The notes beneath the pieces are model-generated. The model was given only the letters and a program-made list of their open reading frames with translations, made no database searches and was not told the DNA's origin. A DNA stretch of 64,000 nt from Leucocoprinus leucothites (taxonomy: Eukaryota > Basidiomycota > Agaricomycetes > Agaricales > Agaricaceae): positions 3,695,450 to 3,759,449 of the forward strand of contig JAACJO010000001.1 in NCBI GenBank assembly GCA_013368445.1. Direction: 5' to 3'. Position 1 is the stretch's first letter; each line of letters opens with the position of its first letter. The position numbers and the translations under genes were made by a program. Positions 46,222 to 57,425 of the stretch are shown one piece after another.

Positions 46222-48862
46222 GGGATGCATTAAATTCTTGCTCTATTCTTCATGTTAGCTCACTGAGCGAACGTGTGAACGAGTTGGTGATCCGTTGACA
46301 CGGGGAACGCCACGATCACTCATCTCCGTTGATGGCTTCGCCGTGTGATGAATATCATGTTCGGGGGTGATTTTCTATCTACACGACCTTTGATTGACTA
46401 CTTTCATGGCTTCGTGTTTCTGATATCTTGAGGCGTTCTAGTATCATCAAACAGCTACGAGTTAGTTCACTTTTTGACAGTATCATGCGGGACATAAATT
46501 CTGTTTGCACCATACTACAACAAAAATCACCGAGCTTAGCACAATATCTCGGTGGTTCCATGACAATATGAACAGTAATTAGTTGATTGATTAAATATTA
46601 CTCCACTCCAATGTTGCGGAACCGAAGAAAGTCCACCTGAGCTCTTTGATCAGGTAGTATTGACCGTTCGACATATTGACCTCAGCGTCCGGGCGCTGTT
46701 TGGGTTGCAGCAGTGCATATGCTTCACTTGGAGCTGGGGAACTTCTAGCCCCACTGCAAAACACACTCTGATGCACTCCGGCGACAGCGAGCCTCTGACG
46801 TCCGTTACCATAAACCACCGAAGAAGTTCACACTTTCTTCTGCACTTGCACGTAAAATGATGAAATTGATTGGTTTTGGAACTATGATTACGGTCTCGCA
46901 AGGACGTTTCGCTCAGGAACTCACCATCTAAAAGCCTCGAAGCCTAATATAGAGTGCATTCAGTGTGAATTGCCATTTGTATGACTCGATACAGGAAGTG
47001 ATCCAAAATCAAGAGTCATCAGGGTTTATACACCTACATGCTAATCTACAGATACCTAGCTAGTCGGATAGTAACATCGTGTTGAGCGGCTTTACAAAAC
47101 TATCGGACAGATAATTGCTTAAAGAAGCCGATGGAGTGACTGAACGATCGTTCCATCCCAATACTGAAAACCCCGAAAAACTCAAATCCTTTGCGACTTT
47201 CACGTCCCTTTCAATTTCGCTGTGCCTAGTCTTTAGGAGCTCCTTCAGCTCTTCGTGGTCGCCACTCGATGTAACTTCTACGACAGGAATTCTAGTGACA
47301 CTAGGTGCACAAAGAATGCGCATAACGTCGTCGATGTCAATGTGTCCTAGGCGGAGAAGATAGAGGCTGTGTAGAGTTCCCGTAAGGTAGTCAGATAATT
47401 TTTCCACGAGCGGAAAAACTCGAGTTGACATGGTGGATAGAATTAGCGCATTCAGGTTCGGTGCTTGTAGTGATAGCAGTGGGAGAAGCGTTATGGGGTG
47501 CATCCAAGGTTGAGTATTAATGTCCAGAATAATCAGCTTGTCAAAGGTGGCGGGCGACGGGGGGCTGCTGACATTGTTGTTGGTTAAAGGGCATTGCAGA
47601 TCGAGGACCATTTGAACGGCGGAGGTACACTGCCGCAATACCTGCCACGCCTCGTCCCAATTAGTGAAGAATGCAAGGTCAATGTGGGTGAGACCTTTTA
47701 GAACATTCGCCATATGGCTGCTCATAGTACGGGCTGCAAGGGGAGATGGGACAGTGAGAAGGAAAGAACGGAGGTTGGGTAGATTGCCAGCATGTTTAAT
47801 TATATCAATGGATTCTTTTTCCGACATTACATCACATGAAAGTGTTTGGAGGCAGCGAGCATCGGTGAACGAGAACTGAGTGAGGATGTTGGAAGCATCA
47901 CCGGCGACGTAGATATTGGCAGTTCGCCAGCGAGCGATAGATTGGCGAATAACGTTCAAGGCCCCTGTTGGCTCGTCCTCGAGATATTCATGGTCAAGGT
48001 GGAGGTGTACAATGTTGAGGGGTAAGTCCGCAGATCGTTCAAGCCAGAGGGACAGTGCATCGGCGGGCGGTGATTTTGAGCGTTTGAAATTCATACTCGG
48101 GGGGTGAAGACACAACAGGGTCCAGAAACTGGGCGTTTTGACCACGATGCTATCCCATCGGGTGCAAACGAGGCGGATTATTGTCAACTGACGAGATAAT
48201 CTCGTCATTCGAGTGCGTATAAAGGCCTTGTGGATAAATTCGGTAGTGTAAAGGAAAATAGATGTGAGAATTTCAGTTGGTAGCTGGTTGATGCGCGAGC
48301 TGAGCTAACGGGTAAGGAATGGTCAAATAAAACAAGCTACCAGAGGACTCACGAGGACATCTGCCAAGAGTCGGGCGCAGTAGTGTCAGAGCTGGATCGG
48401 ATGGGAAATGATTAATTAAGCGCTCATGCTGGGGCGAAAGGTGACCATGACGAAATCAAACTCAGATTGAAACTGTCTGATCCGGGTTCCAGGGTGCAAC
48501 CGGCTGTCGTGCTTTGAATAGGGTATGTAATGATTAACGGATTTAAGAGGACAACTACTCACATGTTAGCCATCCAAGGAGGTTTGAAGGTGGTATCAGA
48601 GCAACTCCTCGAAAAAATACATGTGCAATACGGATTTATTCCTGCGGCCTCCCGTCTGAAGTGCCTAGTCCAGAGCCACTCAAGCGCATGTGCAGTTCGT
48701 GATGGATACTGACCTTTCACATGTAACAGACACGAATGACCAGCCTTAGGCCTACCCTGGTGGTCAAGCCGGGAAGAAAAAGTTATACAGTATGTCCGTA
48801 GCTGGAATCGAACCAGCGGCTCTTCGGAGCAAATGCCACAACGAAGTGATTTAACCCCTAAT
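46222..48862 (+). repeat. Direct tandem duplication, unit 2
   Basis: Second copy of the 43240-46196 unit; it ends inside the intact tRNA-His gene at the point where unit 1's tRNA copy breaks. Confidence 0.85.
47060..48360 (-). CDS. F-box protein 7 (tandem paralog of 6)
   Basis: Two exons: 48360..48353 (ATGTCCTC) and 48299..47060; N-terminus MSSSRINQLPTEILTSIFL, then RLVCTRWDSIVVKTPSFWTL. 415 residues, aligning without gaps of note to gene 6. Both copies are intact, and they differ at many positions scattered through the leucine-rich part, so the duplication is not very recent. Confidence 0.85.
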
Positions 48863-48872
48863 CGATACGGAC
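48793..48872 (-). tRNA. tRNA-His (GTG) with 8-nt intron
   Basis: Minus strand, 80 nt. Acceptor stem GTCCGTA/TACGGAC with discriminator A; D arm GATT-AGGGGTTA-AATC; anticodon stem CTTCG/CGAAG; T arm GCTGG-TTCGATT-CCAGC. The anticodon loop region is 15 nt (TTGTGGC plus ATTTGCTC). Removing 8 nt leaves TTGTGGC, the normal eukaryotic tRNA-His loop. A T5 run follows about 12 nt downstream. The short intron is inferred. Confidence 0.8.
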
Positions 48873-49879
48873 ACAACACTTTGAGTTTCATGTTCACAAA
48901 TTAATAACTTTGGAATTGGCTGAGTGTACGGCGATAGGATGGCATAGTGTGACAGAGTAGGCAGCGGATGGCAGCGCGATGCTTATTACTCATATGGGCA
49001 GATGGAGAAGCGCGAATCAAATCCATGTTCTTCGGATAACCTGAGTTCCTTGGTGGGACTACTCAAACAACATGTGGGAGCGGAAATGAGCTCGTATAAA
49101 TATTCACGTTATTGTACTGGTCAAACGATCTGTAAAATTGTATCAGTTCATGAAACATACAGTCGCAATTCCTTCATGATATTTTTAAACGTGGGTCGAA
49201 CAAAATAACAGCCAAAGAAATACACGCATCCGACCTACGTGACTTAAACAGGCGACATTCAAATGCCAAGGTTACAGATATCCAGTCACAACTTGACGCT
49301 CTTCCAGCTGAGCTAAGGCTGGGATGGAGTGGATTAGGGCTCATTCCGAAAATTGTTCTGATATCCTGGATAAGTAATTATTCGTTGAAATCATTGTGTA
49401 CAGAGTGGAGGCAAAATCTTTGCTTAGTAGCTCGAAAAGCATAGAAGAGGCATCGTGGGAGAAATATATTCATTCAACATACCATTCGTTGGTTCTTGCA
49501 GGTTCCAAATACTATGATGCACTATGAGATTCGTGTTGCTGTTTAGATACATTGATAAACAGAGAAAAGGTTCAGGGCGAGATGCGCGGCCTTGTGTCCA
49601 CGATACATCGTACATATCGGTTTTCGACGACCAAGGACGGTTTGTTAGACTTGTCAGTTTTTTCAGTGTTCGAAGCCACCAGTATACATTATTCACCGTA
49701 CAGTAAAATGTCCGAATAGGAGAGCGACTCAGTCAGAGAGATCAATTCCTTGTACATTGATGGTGCGACCATGCTGGTGCTGGTGCTTACCTAATCGAGC
49801 CCTCAGTCTCAGGCCTGCTCCCTGACACCTGAGACTGAAATCGGCCACTTGCTCACGCTCGTTGATTCCAAACCTCGCC
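48873..49879. other. Intergenic; right part is duplicated F-box upstream region
   Basis: The part 49570-49879 is similar to 57905-58208, upstream of F-box gene 9. No protein gene. Confidence 0.5.
49230..49323 (-). pseudogene. Possible degenerate tRNA-like sequence
   Basis: Minus strand has a good D arm (TTAGCTCAGCTGGAAGAGC) and an anticodon-like arm TCAAG-TTGTGA...-CTTGG with a long loop, but the acceptor and T stems pair poorly. Probably a tRNA relic. Confidence 0.3.
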
Positions 49880-51130
49880 ATGTCAGTCTCTACCAACAGC
49901 ACGTCCGCTGATTGCCTCCCCGACGACATACTCCGGGAAATCTTTCCTGTTCATCTGTTGTCGGACCCGGATGATTTGGCACTCCACAAATTATCCACGA
50001 TAAGGACCCATCTTCGCCTGGTGTGTCGACGTTGGAATTCAATCGTTGTTCACACACCTCGATGCTGGTCGACCATCCATTTCTGCTTATACGGACCCCC
50101 TCGCATTCCACGTTGTGATCCACCGCCACCGCCAAAAACACTTGCGCTCTTCTTCAAGAGGTCTCAAAATACTCCTCTCTTTATCAAGATTTACTCACAA
50201 GAGTCCGTCCTTGCCGATACGCCCTACGATTATCTGGATCTCCTGGTAAATACGGTAGACAGATGGGAAACCCTCGCGCTCGAGGTGCGGATTACAGAAT
50301 ATCATGAGTCAGATTTTCATTCAGAGCTACTCGAGAGATGCCCTCTGGAGCGTGCCACTGGATTGAGACGCCTGTCCTGGACACAGAAGCGTTTTTTGGG
50401 CCGTTACTTTAACAGTATTTTTACTCCAACACACAATGGCCCGCCAGTTCCGCATCACCTTGCTCTATCCGGGCCTCTTGGATTCCCATCCCGGCTCGAG
50501 TCGCTTCTTGACGGATTTTATGACAACCTCACCAGTCTCTTCATCACCTATACCTTTGCCAAGGATGCCATTCCTATTCTGCGAATGACACCGAGGATCA
50601 TCAGCTTGCACGCTGGTATCTCTGCACTCAATTCCCATTTAAACATCAACACCATCAATCTCCCATTTCTACGCTATTTGTCTCTTGGCTCCTGCAATGA
50701 GCATACACTCCTTGAATTCCTCGAAGTCCCGTTGCTCACCGAGCTCCGTATATGTTTGGATGCTATAGGAGGGGAGTACTTTGATCCGAAGTACTTGTTA
50801 GATCACCTTGCAAGATCACGTTACTCCCTGCGTGTGCTTGTCCTCACTAGAATTGGTGCTGACAGGTTGGTTGGGTTCTTTCAGCATCCTTCCATTGTGA
50901 CGCTCCCCACGGCCAAAGTCCTTAGCAAGAGCTCGCCGCTTAGTCGGGAGTTTCTCGAGTCTGTTGAGGAGGCCGATAGTGATTTTAAAGCTCGCTTTAG
51001 AACTACGAAGGTGGGGGAGTGTTTCGAACTTGGATGGGTGGATGAGACGACGGTGGACAGTTTGTTCCTGAAGAATGGTCGTCATGATATTATGGAGGAA
51101 ACGTTACTTCAATATGCTGGATACTACTAG
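49880..51130 (+). CDS. F-box protein 8 (near-identical paralog of 9)
   Basis: 416 residues, single exon, start MSVSTNSTSADCLPDDILRE, then RLVCRRWNSIVVHTPRCWST, PPPPPKTLALFFKRSQNTPL and leucine-rich segments, ending near VDETTVDSLFLKNG. The start is the ATG at the head of the region conserved with gene 9; an upstream ATG (49862) is not conserved. A splice of the AT|G type is not possible here because no acceptor lies before the F-box. Adaptor for an SCF ligase by family. Confidence 0.85.
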   Translation: MSVSTNSTSADCLPDDILREIFPVHLLSDPDDLALHKLSTIRTHLRLVCRRWNSIVVHTPRCWSTIHFCLYGPPRIPRCDPPPPPKTLALFFKRSQNTPLFIKIYSQESVLADTPYDYLDLLVNTVDRWETLALEVRITEYHESDFHSELLERCPLERATGLRRLSWTQKRFLGRYFNSIFTPTHNGPPVPHHLALSGPLGFPSRLESLLDGFYDNLTSLFITYTFAKDAIPILRMTPRIISLHAGISALNSHLNINTINLPFLRYLSLGSCNEHTLLEFLEVPLLTELRICLDAIGGEYFDPKYLLDHLARSRYSLRVLVLTRIGADRLVGFFQHPSIVTLPTAKVLSKSSPLSREFLESVEEADSDFKARFRTTKVGECFELGWVDETTVDSLFLKNGRHDIMEETLLQYAGYY

Positions 51131-51332
51131 AATGGCACAATTTATAATATATAGCAGTATATCGTGCCAAACGACTTTCATCTTATTTTTCCCCATCAGA
51201 ATTTCCAGAAGCCAGAGGATGAAAGGATGACTATATCCCTCAACGTCCGTTCGAGGAGGATATCGTAGATATTGCTTCATTCTCAGTGCGTCGCGGCTGA
51301 TTGACAAACCGGCAGTTGCGGCTTGTGACTTA

Positions 51333-52255
51333 TTGAAACTCCGATGATTCCCACTTCTCTCATTCCTGACACCTACTTCTCCAACCAGCTCCAACCTCAT
51401 CGTGTTCTAATCATCTACCTTGCGTCGATGCGAGGCAGGCGTGCTTGAGTGTCGCCATATTGCTCAATATCAAAGGGTTCGGCACCAGGCGTGGGAGAGC
51501 GTTAACTGGCGGGATGGTGACCATGAAGGTGCGGGTGACATCCCACCCCTGCCCTCCGACGATGAGACATTTTTAACCCTCTGTCCGGTTCGCGAACTGC
51601 ATGACTACTCATTACTTCAGCACAACGACTGAACCAATAGAGCGCCAGGTGCCCCCCACGTTGTCTATTCGGTCTTCATCGCTACGAGTCCCATGACGCG
51701 ATACCGGTCAATGAGATATCCCCGCTGGCCCCGCATTTATGAACGTCCGCCGTACCCTATAAACGTGCTCTCAAAGCCAAGGATCTTTGGTCACTGGTTC
51801 ATGGCAACTTTGTGGTCGTCCAGTCGTGTATTCAACTGAGCAGAGATGGGAGTGTGCATGGTGTTGCTCTACGGCACGCGGACCAGTGGGCTGGACAAGT
51901 TCGTTGATGGTGACTGAGTTAGGTTCGGCGTCTATTCCTGGATGTAATTGGGAGCTTACCGAAGCCCGTACCGGATGAGCAGTATTTCTTTGTACGTGGG
52001 TCTTCTCAGCTCTCGACTGTAATTCTTGACTGACATTCCTTGTTCTTCTGTCTGCTATCCGTCCTGTTTCCCAGAGGAACCGCCATCAATAACAAGGCCG
52101 GCAGCTGCACCTGTCGTTACGAACAATATTGCCACCTTTTTCAGAATTTGGCGATATATTCTATTCCTTCTGAGCGCCTGCGTCGCTGGCCGCGTTCTCC
52201 CGATGAAGTACATTCGCATCATGCATCACTAGTGCCCAAATTGATTACTCAGTGA
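51333..52255 (+). repeat. Degenerate repeat R, copy 1
   Basis: It begins with TTGAAACTCCGATGATTCCC and includes a purine-rich stretch with GACCATGAAGGTGCGGGTGA, matched by GATCATAAAGGTGCGCGTGA at about 55072. No open frame survives. Ends approximate. Confidence 0.5.
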
Positions 52256-52675
52256 AGTTGTACCAAAGTCCCTAATATCTTCATCGCGGACATGCTCGGC
52301 GTCACGAGGGATACCACTGAATCTCCTCCTTTGCAAGACTCCTGGTTGACTCCCATCTACTTTCAAGCAAGTCTCCTATGGCGAGGGTGGCGAGTGGCAA
52401 TTGGGCTCGTGCGTTGAATCGCCTTCTTTGGGATTAGCAACGGGCTCGTCAACCCACGCCTCCTGGCCGTATACGGTCTCATTGATGGAACATTTCGTAT
52501 CACCAGGACTCGCCCTTCCAGTAGACATTCCTTGTGTAATGTAATGTAAATTAGTCTTGATTGACCAGGTTCTCGTGTGCTCTGACAGATTATTTAGTGA
52601 AGTCGTCGTAAATGCTGGATTAGATTTTAGACATGAGCTCTGAATGATACTTTATCGACCTAGCAGCTTACCCAT
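52256..52675 (+). repeat. Tandem ~430 bp unit, copy 1
   Basis: Matches 52705-53135 in the same orientation: ATCTTCATCGCGGA, TTTGCAAGACT, GATTGGGCTCGTG-type and GACAGATTATTTAGTGAAG words occur in the same order. No intact frame in either copy. Confidence 0.75.
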
Positions 52676-52704
52676 CATGCATTACCATACCTCAATTAAT
52701 TCCT

Positions 52705-53135
52705 TAGTGAAATTGTACCAGAAGTCCATGGTATCTTCATCGCGGATATATGCACGGTGTTACTAGGGATACTGCTGAACCGCTGTCTTTGCAAGACTAG
52801 TGGCTGATTCCCATCGACTGGCATGCAATTCTCTGACGGTGAGGGTATGGCAAGTGGCGATTGGGCTCGTGTGTTGGGCTACCTTCTTTAGGATTAGTAA
52901 ACGGGCTCGTCAATACGCCGCCACTTCAATGACCCTGCTCTGTTCGGTCTCACTGCTGAAACATTTCGTGTGTCCAGGTTCCATCCTTCGGGTAGACATT
53001 CTTTCTGTCATGCAATCTAGTTTTGACTGGCCAGGCTCTCATGGACCTGACAGATTATTTAGTGAAGTCGTCGTGATGTTGGATTAAATTCTTAGCATGG
53101 GCTCTGAGCAATGCCTTATCGACCTGGCAGCTTGC
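52705..53135 (+). repeat. Tandem ~430 bp unit, copy 2
   Basis: Second copy of the unit at 52256-52675. Confidence 0.75.
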
Positions 53136-53824
53136 CCAACCGTTCGGATCACGTCCCTACGCTCATCTTGGTGTTGAGCCAGAAGCGAGCTTTTCACCTG
53201 ACAGCTTTCACGAAGACTAGTGCGTTTCTGTATTAGCCCTGAGAGTAATCTGCATACCGGAGCGGGAACTAACCATCGGAGCAACAAGAAGAGAAAACCC
53301 CCAAGAATGAAATAAGCAGGACACTTTCACTATTATTGGGGTCAATAAAAGTCATTTGCGTTGTAGAGGTGTCCTCTTTGGCTGGTGGGATCACAAGAGA
53401 TGCCTTGAGCAAGATCGGCGTGCTTCGGAAAACCAGTAATCACAGTTTGAGCTCCGAACGCTGCCAGTGGCGCTCATCACCTTCACAACCCTTGTACCCC
53501 TGCAAGCGAGCTGTCTGGAAGTGGACAATGGAGTTGGTTCTGGTGTGCTAAACCAATTTGCCACTTGTGCATCTCTGGAACAGTTTCTCTAGTGTAATTT
53601 GTATTGAATTCTGCTCGGCTATCCACGTGTGGCTTGTAGGCTTCTAGCAAGTCGCGAGTCGTAATGAACGCCGCTCGATTGGTTAATTACGAGACATTCT
53701 GCCCGCCAAAGTTCTGAGGTTAGACCACAGGGAATGAAGACTGATTGTAAGCGCTGGTATCTGGAATTGTATAAGAACCCAGTGGGTTCCCTCCAGAAAA
53801 AGCCAGCACCTGCTAAGTTCAGAA

Positions 53825-54031
53825 ATGAAGTTCACTCAAATCGTCTTTTTCATCGTCGCCCTCTACTCTACTGCCTCCCTTGCTATGCCGTCTGGTGTTT
53901 TGCCACGCGAAAGTACCGACACAGAGTCGGAAGAGAGGATCTGTTGCAAGACAAACGGAAATTGTCATTGTGAGTGTAATCCTCTTATCATGTCGGCAGC
54001 AAGAACTAATGATACTTTTTCAGTGTGTTAG
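53825..54031 (+). CDS. Tiny secreted cysteine-containing peptide, MKFTQ family, copy 1
   Basis: 50 residues in two exons: 53825..53969 and 54024..54031. Signal peptide MKFTQIVFFIVALYSTASLA, propeptide-like MPSGVLPRESTDTESEE, then RICCKTNGNCHLC with four Cys. The second exon adds only the last Cys and the stop. The paralog at 57285 shares the signal peptide and the upstream 100 bp. Possible effector-like or processed peptide; function unknown. Confidence 0.6.
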   Translation: MKFTQIVFFIVALYSTASLAMPSGVLPRESTDTESEERICCKTNGNCHCECNPLIMSAARTNDTFSVC

Positions 54032-54389
54032 ATGTAAGATGTGAAGGCCCAGGAGAGGGCCCGGGCATGAAGAGTGTTGCACCGTTGATTGTAAAGTTTT
54101 GGATGCGTCTGCGCCTAGTGTTGTGTGTTTGGGATATTATGACTGTTTGTTTGAATGCAGAGTATCTGTTGAATATTGAGATGATTGTGCTGAAGGTTAC
54201 AATAGGAGTGAATCAGAGAATTGAGGCTCATGTAAGCGTCTAGGGCCCCCAGACGGAACAACATTTCGTCCTATCGGATTGCATGGGTCAAGCCCATGAC
54301 GAGATTCGGTAGCGAGGCTTTGGCCCCGTAACCAATAACTCATCATATCCGACGCCTGATAGATTCTAAGGACTCAAACTCGTCACCCA

Positions 54390-54480
54390 GTACCTTACAA
54401 GGTTGTGCCATTCCCTTCGTGTGGTTGTCCTTGATGGAATTGGCGCCAACAGGCTGGTTGGGGTTCTTGAGCTTGCTTAT
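54390..54480 (+). pseudogene. F-box gene relic (paralog of 8 and 9)
   Basis: CATTCCCTTCGTGTGGTTGT and ATTGGCGCCAACAGGCTGGT match the C-terminal third of F-box gene 9 (RHSLRVLVLCAIGANRLVG). The sequence that follows matches the 3' flank of gene 8 (51200-51330), so most of the gene is deleted. Confidence 0.7.
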
Positions 54481-54878
54481 TATCATACTCCAAAGCCGGA
54501 TGAGAAAAGGATGGATATGTTCTTTGGCATTCGTTCGAGGGGTATATCACATACACAGTGTAATATATACTTAGTGCATAGCTGACGAAAGGTGTTGGCA
54601 GGAGGCTTGAAGTTTGAGTGGTGAATCCCAGGCCTACCATCTAGAACTCGCCGGTCTCGTGCATTGTGCGAGGTAGACCGCACTTAGGGCCTGAACTAGC
54701 AGGAAAAGAGCTCAAGCGTCAGGTGTTAGGACACAGCGTCGGCCCAGAAGAACTTTTGACTGATTTAAATTCGATTATCATTCGAGTAGAGGAGGCCATG
54801 CGAGACTCAGCAAAGGAACCAAGGAGAGGTACTTACAAGCGAAGTTTTGGCGAAGAGGTGACCGAGACCTTGATCGAT

Positions 54879-55900
54879 TGAAACTCCGATGATTCCCACT
54901 TGTATTGTTCCCAACACTTATCCAGTCTACTTGTCCTGATGCGAGGCAAGCGCTTTGGGCCATCGCCATAATACCCGATATCTATGGCCCGGCTCCTCGC
55001 GTATGGTTTTGGACAGGAAAGGGGTGGTCAGTGGGAAGGACTAGGTGTTGACTTGCAGGAGTGGGGGGACGAAGATCATAAAGGTGCGCGTGACATTCCA
55101 CTTCGAGATGAGACGTCTCTCACCTTCTACCCAAGTAAATGTCGGTCCGAGCACCGCGCTACTGCGACTGCCACCGCCAGGACGCGCTTATAAGCTCCAT
55201 GACCATCCATCACCTGGGCGCAACCACTGGACCAGTAGAGCACCGGATACCCTCCATGCTGCTTACCCTGTCTTGATTGCTATGATCCCCCACAGCTCGA
55301 TAACAGTCCACGAGACGTTCCCGCTGGCCCGCATCTACGAACGTCCATCGTATCCTATACACACGCGCTTAAAATCAAGGACCTTTAACTACAGTTAACA
55401 GGGCCATGATAACTCCATGTCCGATTGTGCATGGCGTTACTCCGTGGCGTCCAGACAAGTGGACTGGGCAAGCTGCTTGACGATGATCGAGTTGGGTTCG
55501 GCGTCTGTTCCTCGGTGTAATGGCGGGCACCAGATAAGTGGTTGGACTGGTAGTTTTTTTTGGGTATGTGGCTCTCCTCAACTCCCCATTTGTCACCTTT
55601 CACTAACGTTCCCTGTTATTCCGTCTACCTTAGAGTACTATCCATCCTACGCTCCTCAGAGCACTCGCTAATTCCCACATGCCTATGAATCATTTGCCGC
55701 CTTAACCATATCGGACGATTTCAGAATCGGGGATATCTTCTATCCCTTCTGAGCGCCTTCATCGCCAACCCTCATTCTCCGTTCTCTCAGGCTTGTTGTC
55801 ATCGATAATCTTGATATATCGTCTCTTGCCACATCTTCAACCAATTCGCAAGCTACATTATCATCTTTGCCCGCTCCGATAGCACGATCTCTGCGCAGCG
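54879..55900 (+). repeat. Degenerate repeat R, copy 2
   Basis: Begins with TTGAAACTCCGATGATTCCC as at 51333; similar order of words, no intact frame. Confidence 0.5.
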
Positions 55901-57284
55901 AAGGTAGGACTTTTCTGTAATATGGCATTTGGAATAGATATACTGAATATATGCTTTCGCCCTCTCAAAATCAGCGATCTCTAATTACAGGACCACAATA
56001 ACTCGCCAGCTTCGTGGTCATCGAGATCTTATTGAGACTGTGCGGTTATCACACGGCGTTGCTTTGAGATATGCAGGCGAGCGGGCAAGTCCGTTGACAG
56101 TGACTGAGTTCGCTACCAAGACCCTTGGTAGCCGGGGAGCAGTACTGGGTGAATCTAAGTAAACTGGGCGATCTCTTATCGTGTGTAACTCCCCCCACCT
56201 TTCGAGTGTCGCTTCTCACTGACATCACTTTCTCCTGCCTCTCACAGAACGGTATTCATACTGCGTTTTCTAGCGCACCCATTGTCAACGATGAGATTAA
56301 CAACTCTGCCCATGCATGTGCTCCCAACTAATTCTCATACCTGCATTTATGTGTATGGATTGCCCAGTTAGGTCATGGAATATACCGTTCGTGTTGTCAT
56401 TAGAAGTACATGCCAATGTCGGGACTACTCTCGTACTGCTCGCCTCCACCATTCTCCACGATTGTCGAACGCCCCTTGGGAAGACGTCTCGATGAATCCT
56501 GATCGCCGCGGACCTGAATGCTAAAAGCCCTGACTCCTGTCCAACAAACGATTTCCACCTGCAACCATCCATTCATCGACGTCGAGGGCCTTCTTGTAAT
56601 TGTGTGTTTGAAGAAGTTGACGAGATTATCTACATTGATGAGCCAGTTCCGTAGCACTATTGCATGAAGAGATTTCTGATTCGTTGAAAGGTAGCGACGA
56701 AGTAAGAGTAGGGTGTAGGTAATCGATTTTGTCTATGAATATTCCTTGCATCACCGCTATGATCAGCTCATTGGCCACTAGCCTTGAAACCTGCAATTAA
56801 TTATCGTATCAGAAGCAGCAATAGATCCTTACCGCCCTCTGCTTGAGTTTCTTGGGTGGGCGGGTAGGGTCATGCTTGACAGGTACTACTCACACAAAGG
56901 TAACTTAACTGTAAGCTCAGGAAGTTCTCTTCGCTCGCACTGCATGCGAAAACAGGCCCCTTCTTTGACCGAGCCTTCCCTTGATCTCATTAAAGTTATA
57001 TTGCAAATGATCAGGGGCCATCTGTTGTGTAAGTATTCCTACAAGTCTGTCAGCTCAACTATTTTTAGCCAACCAGGTGATCACAGACGACATGGGAAGC
57101 TGCCGTGAATGCTCTGTTAGACACAAGTTCCTAATAATGCGCCAACATTGTTAAAACCGCAACCGGAGATTAGATCTCGAGCAAATGAAGGCACAGTGAC
57201 AAGTGAGGGCTGGGGATCCGGAATCGTATAAGATGGCAGTGAGTTCGATGCTCCGACGAGATCCGGTGCCTGACAAATTCAGGA

Positions 57285-57425
57285 ATGAAATTCACTCAAG
57301 TTGTCTTCCTCGTCATCGCCTTCTACTCTACTGCCTCTCTCGCTGCGCCATCCGGTGTCTCACATTGCAATCCCATTAACACCGAGGCGGAACAGAGTGT
57401 CACTTGCCCGCCTGATGGACGCTGA
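57285..57425 (+). CDS. Tiny secreted peptide, MKFTQ family, copy 2
   Basis: 46 residues, single exon. Signal peptide MKFTQVVFLVIAFYSTASLA is almost the same as in the gene at 53825, but the mature part differs (APSGVSHCNPINTEAEQ then SVTCPPDGR) and has two Cys instead of four. It ends at TGA where copy 1 splices. Either a divergent peptide or a decaying copy. Confidence 0.5.
   Translation: MKFTQVVFLVIAFYSTASLAAPSGVSHCNPINTEAEQSVTCPPDGR

Larger units (their letters stand above)
51131..53824. other. Intergenic, decayed repeats
   Basis: 2.7 kb without an intact gene. It holds a degenerate repeat (51333-52255) and two diverged tandem copies of a ~430 bp unit. Confidence 0.55.
54032..57284. other. 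Intergenic, decayed duplicates
   Basis: 3.2 kb with no intact gene. It holds an F-box relic, degenerate repeat R copy 2 (54879-55900), and further weak copies to about 56650 (for example GCTTCGTGGTCATCGAGAT at about 56008, matching 62622). Confidence 0.5.
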
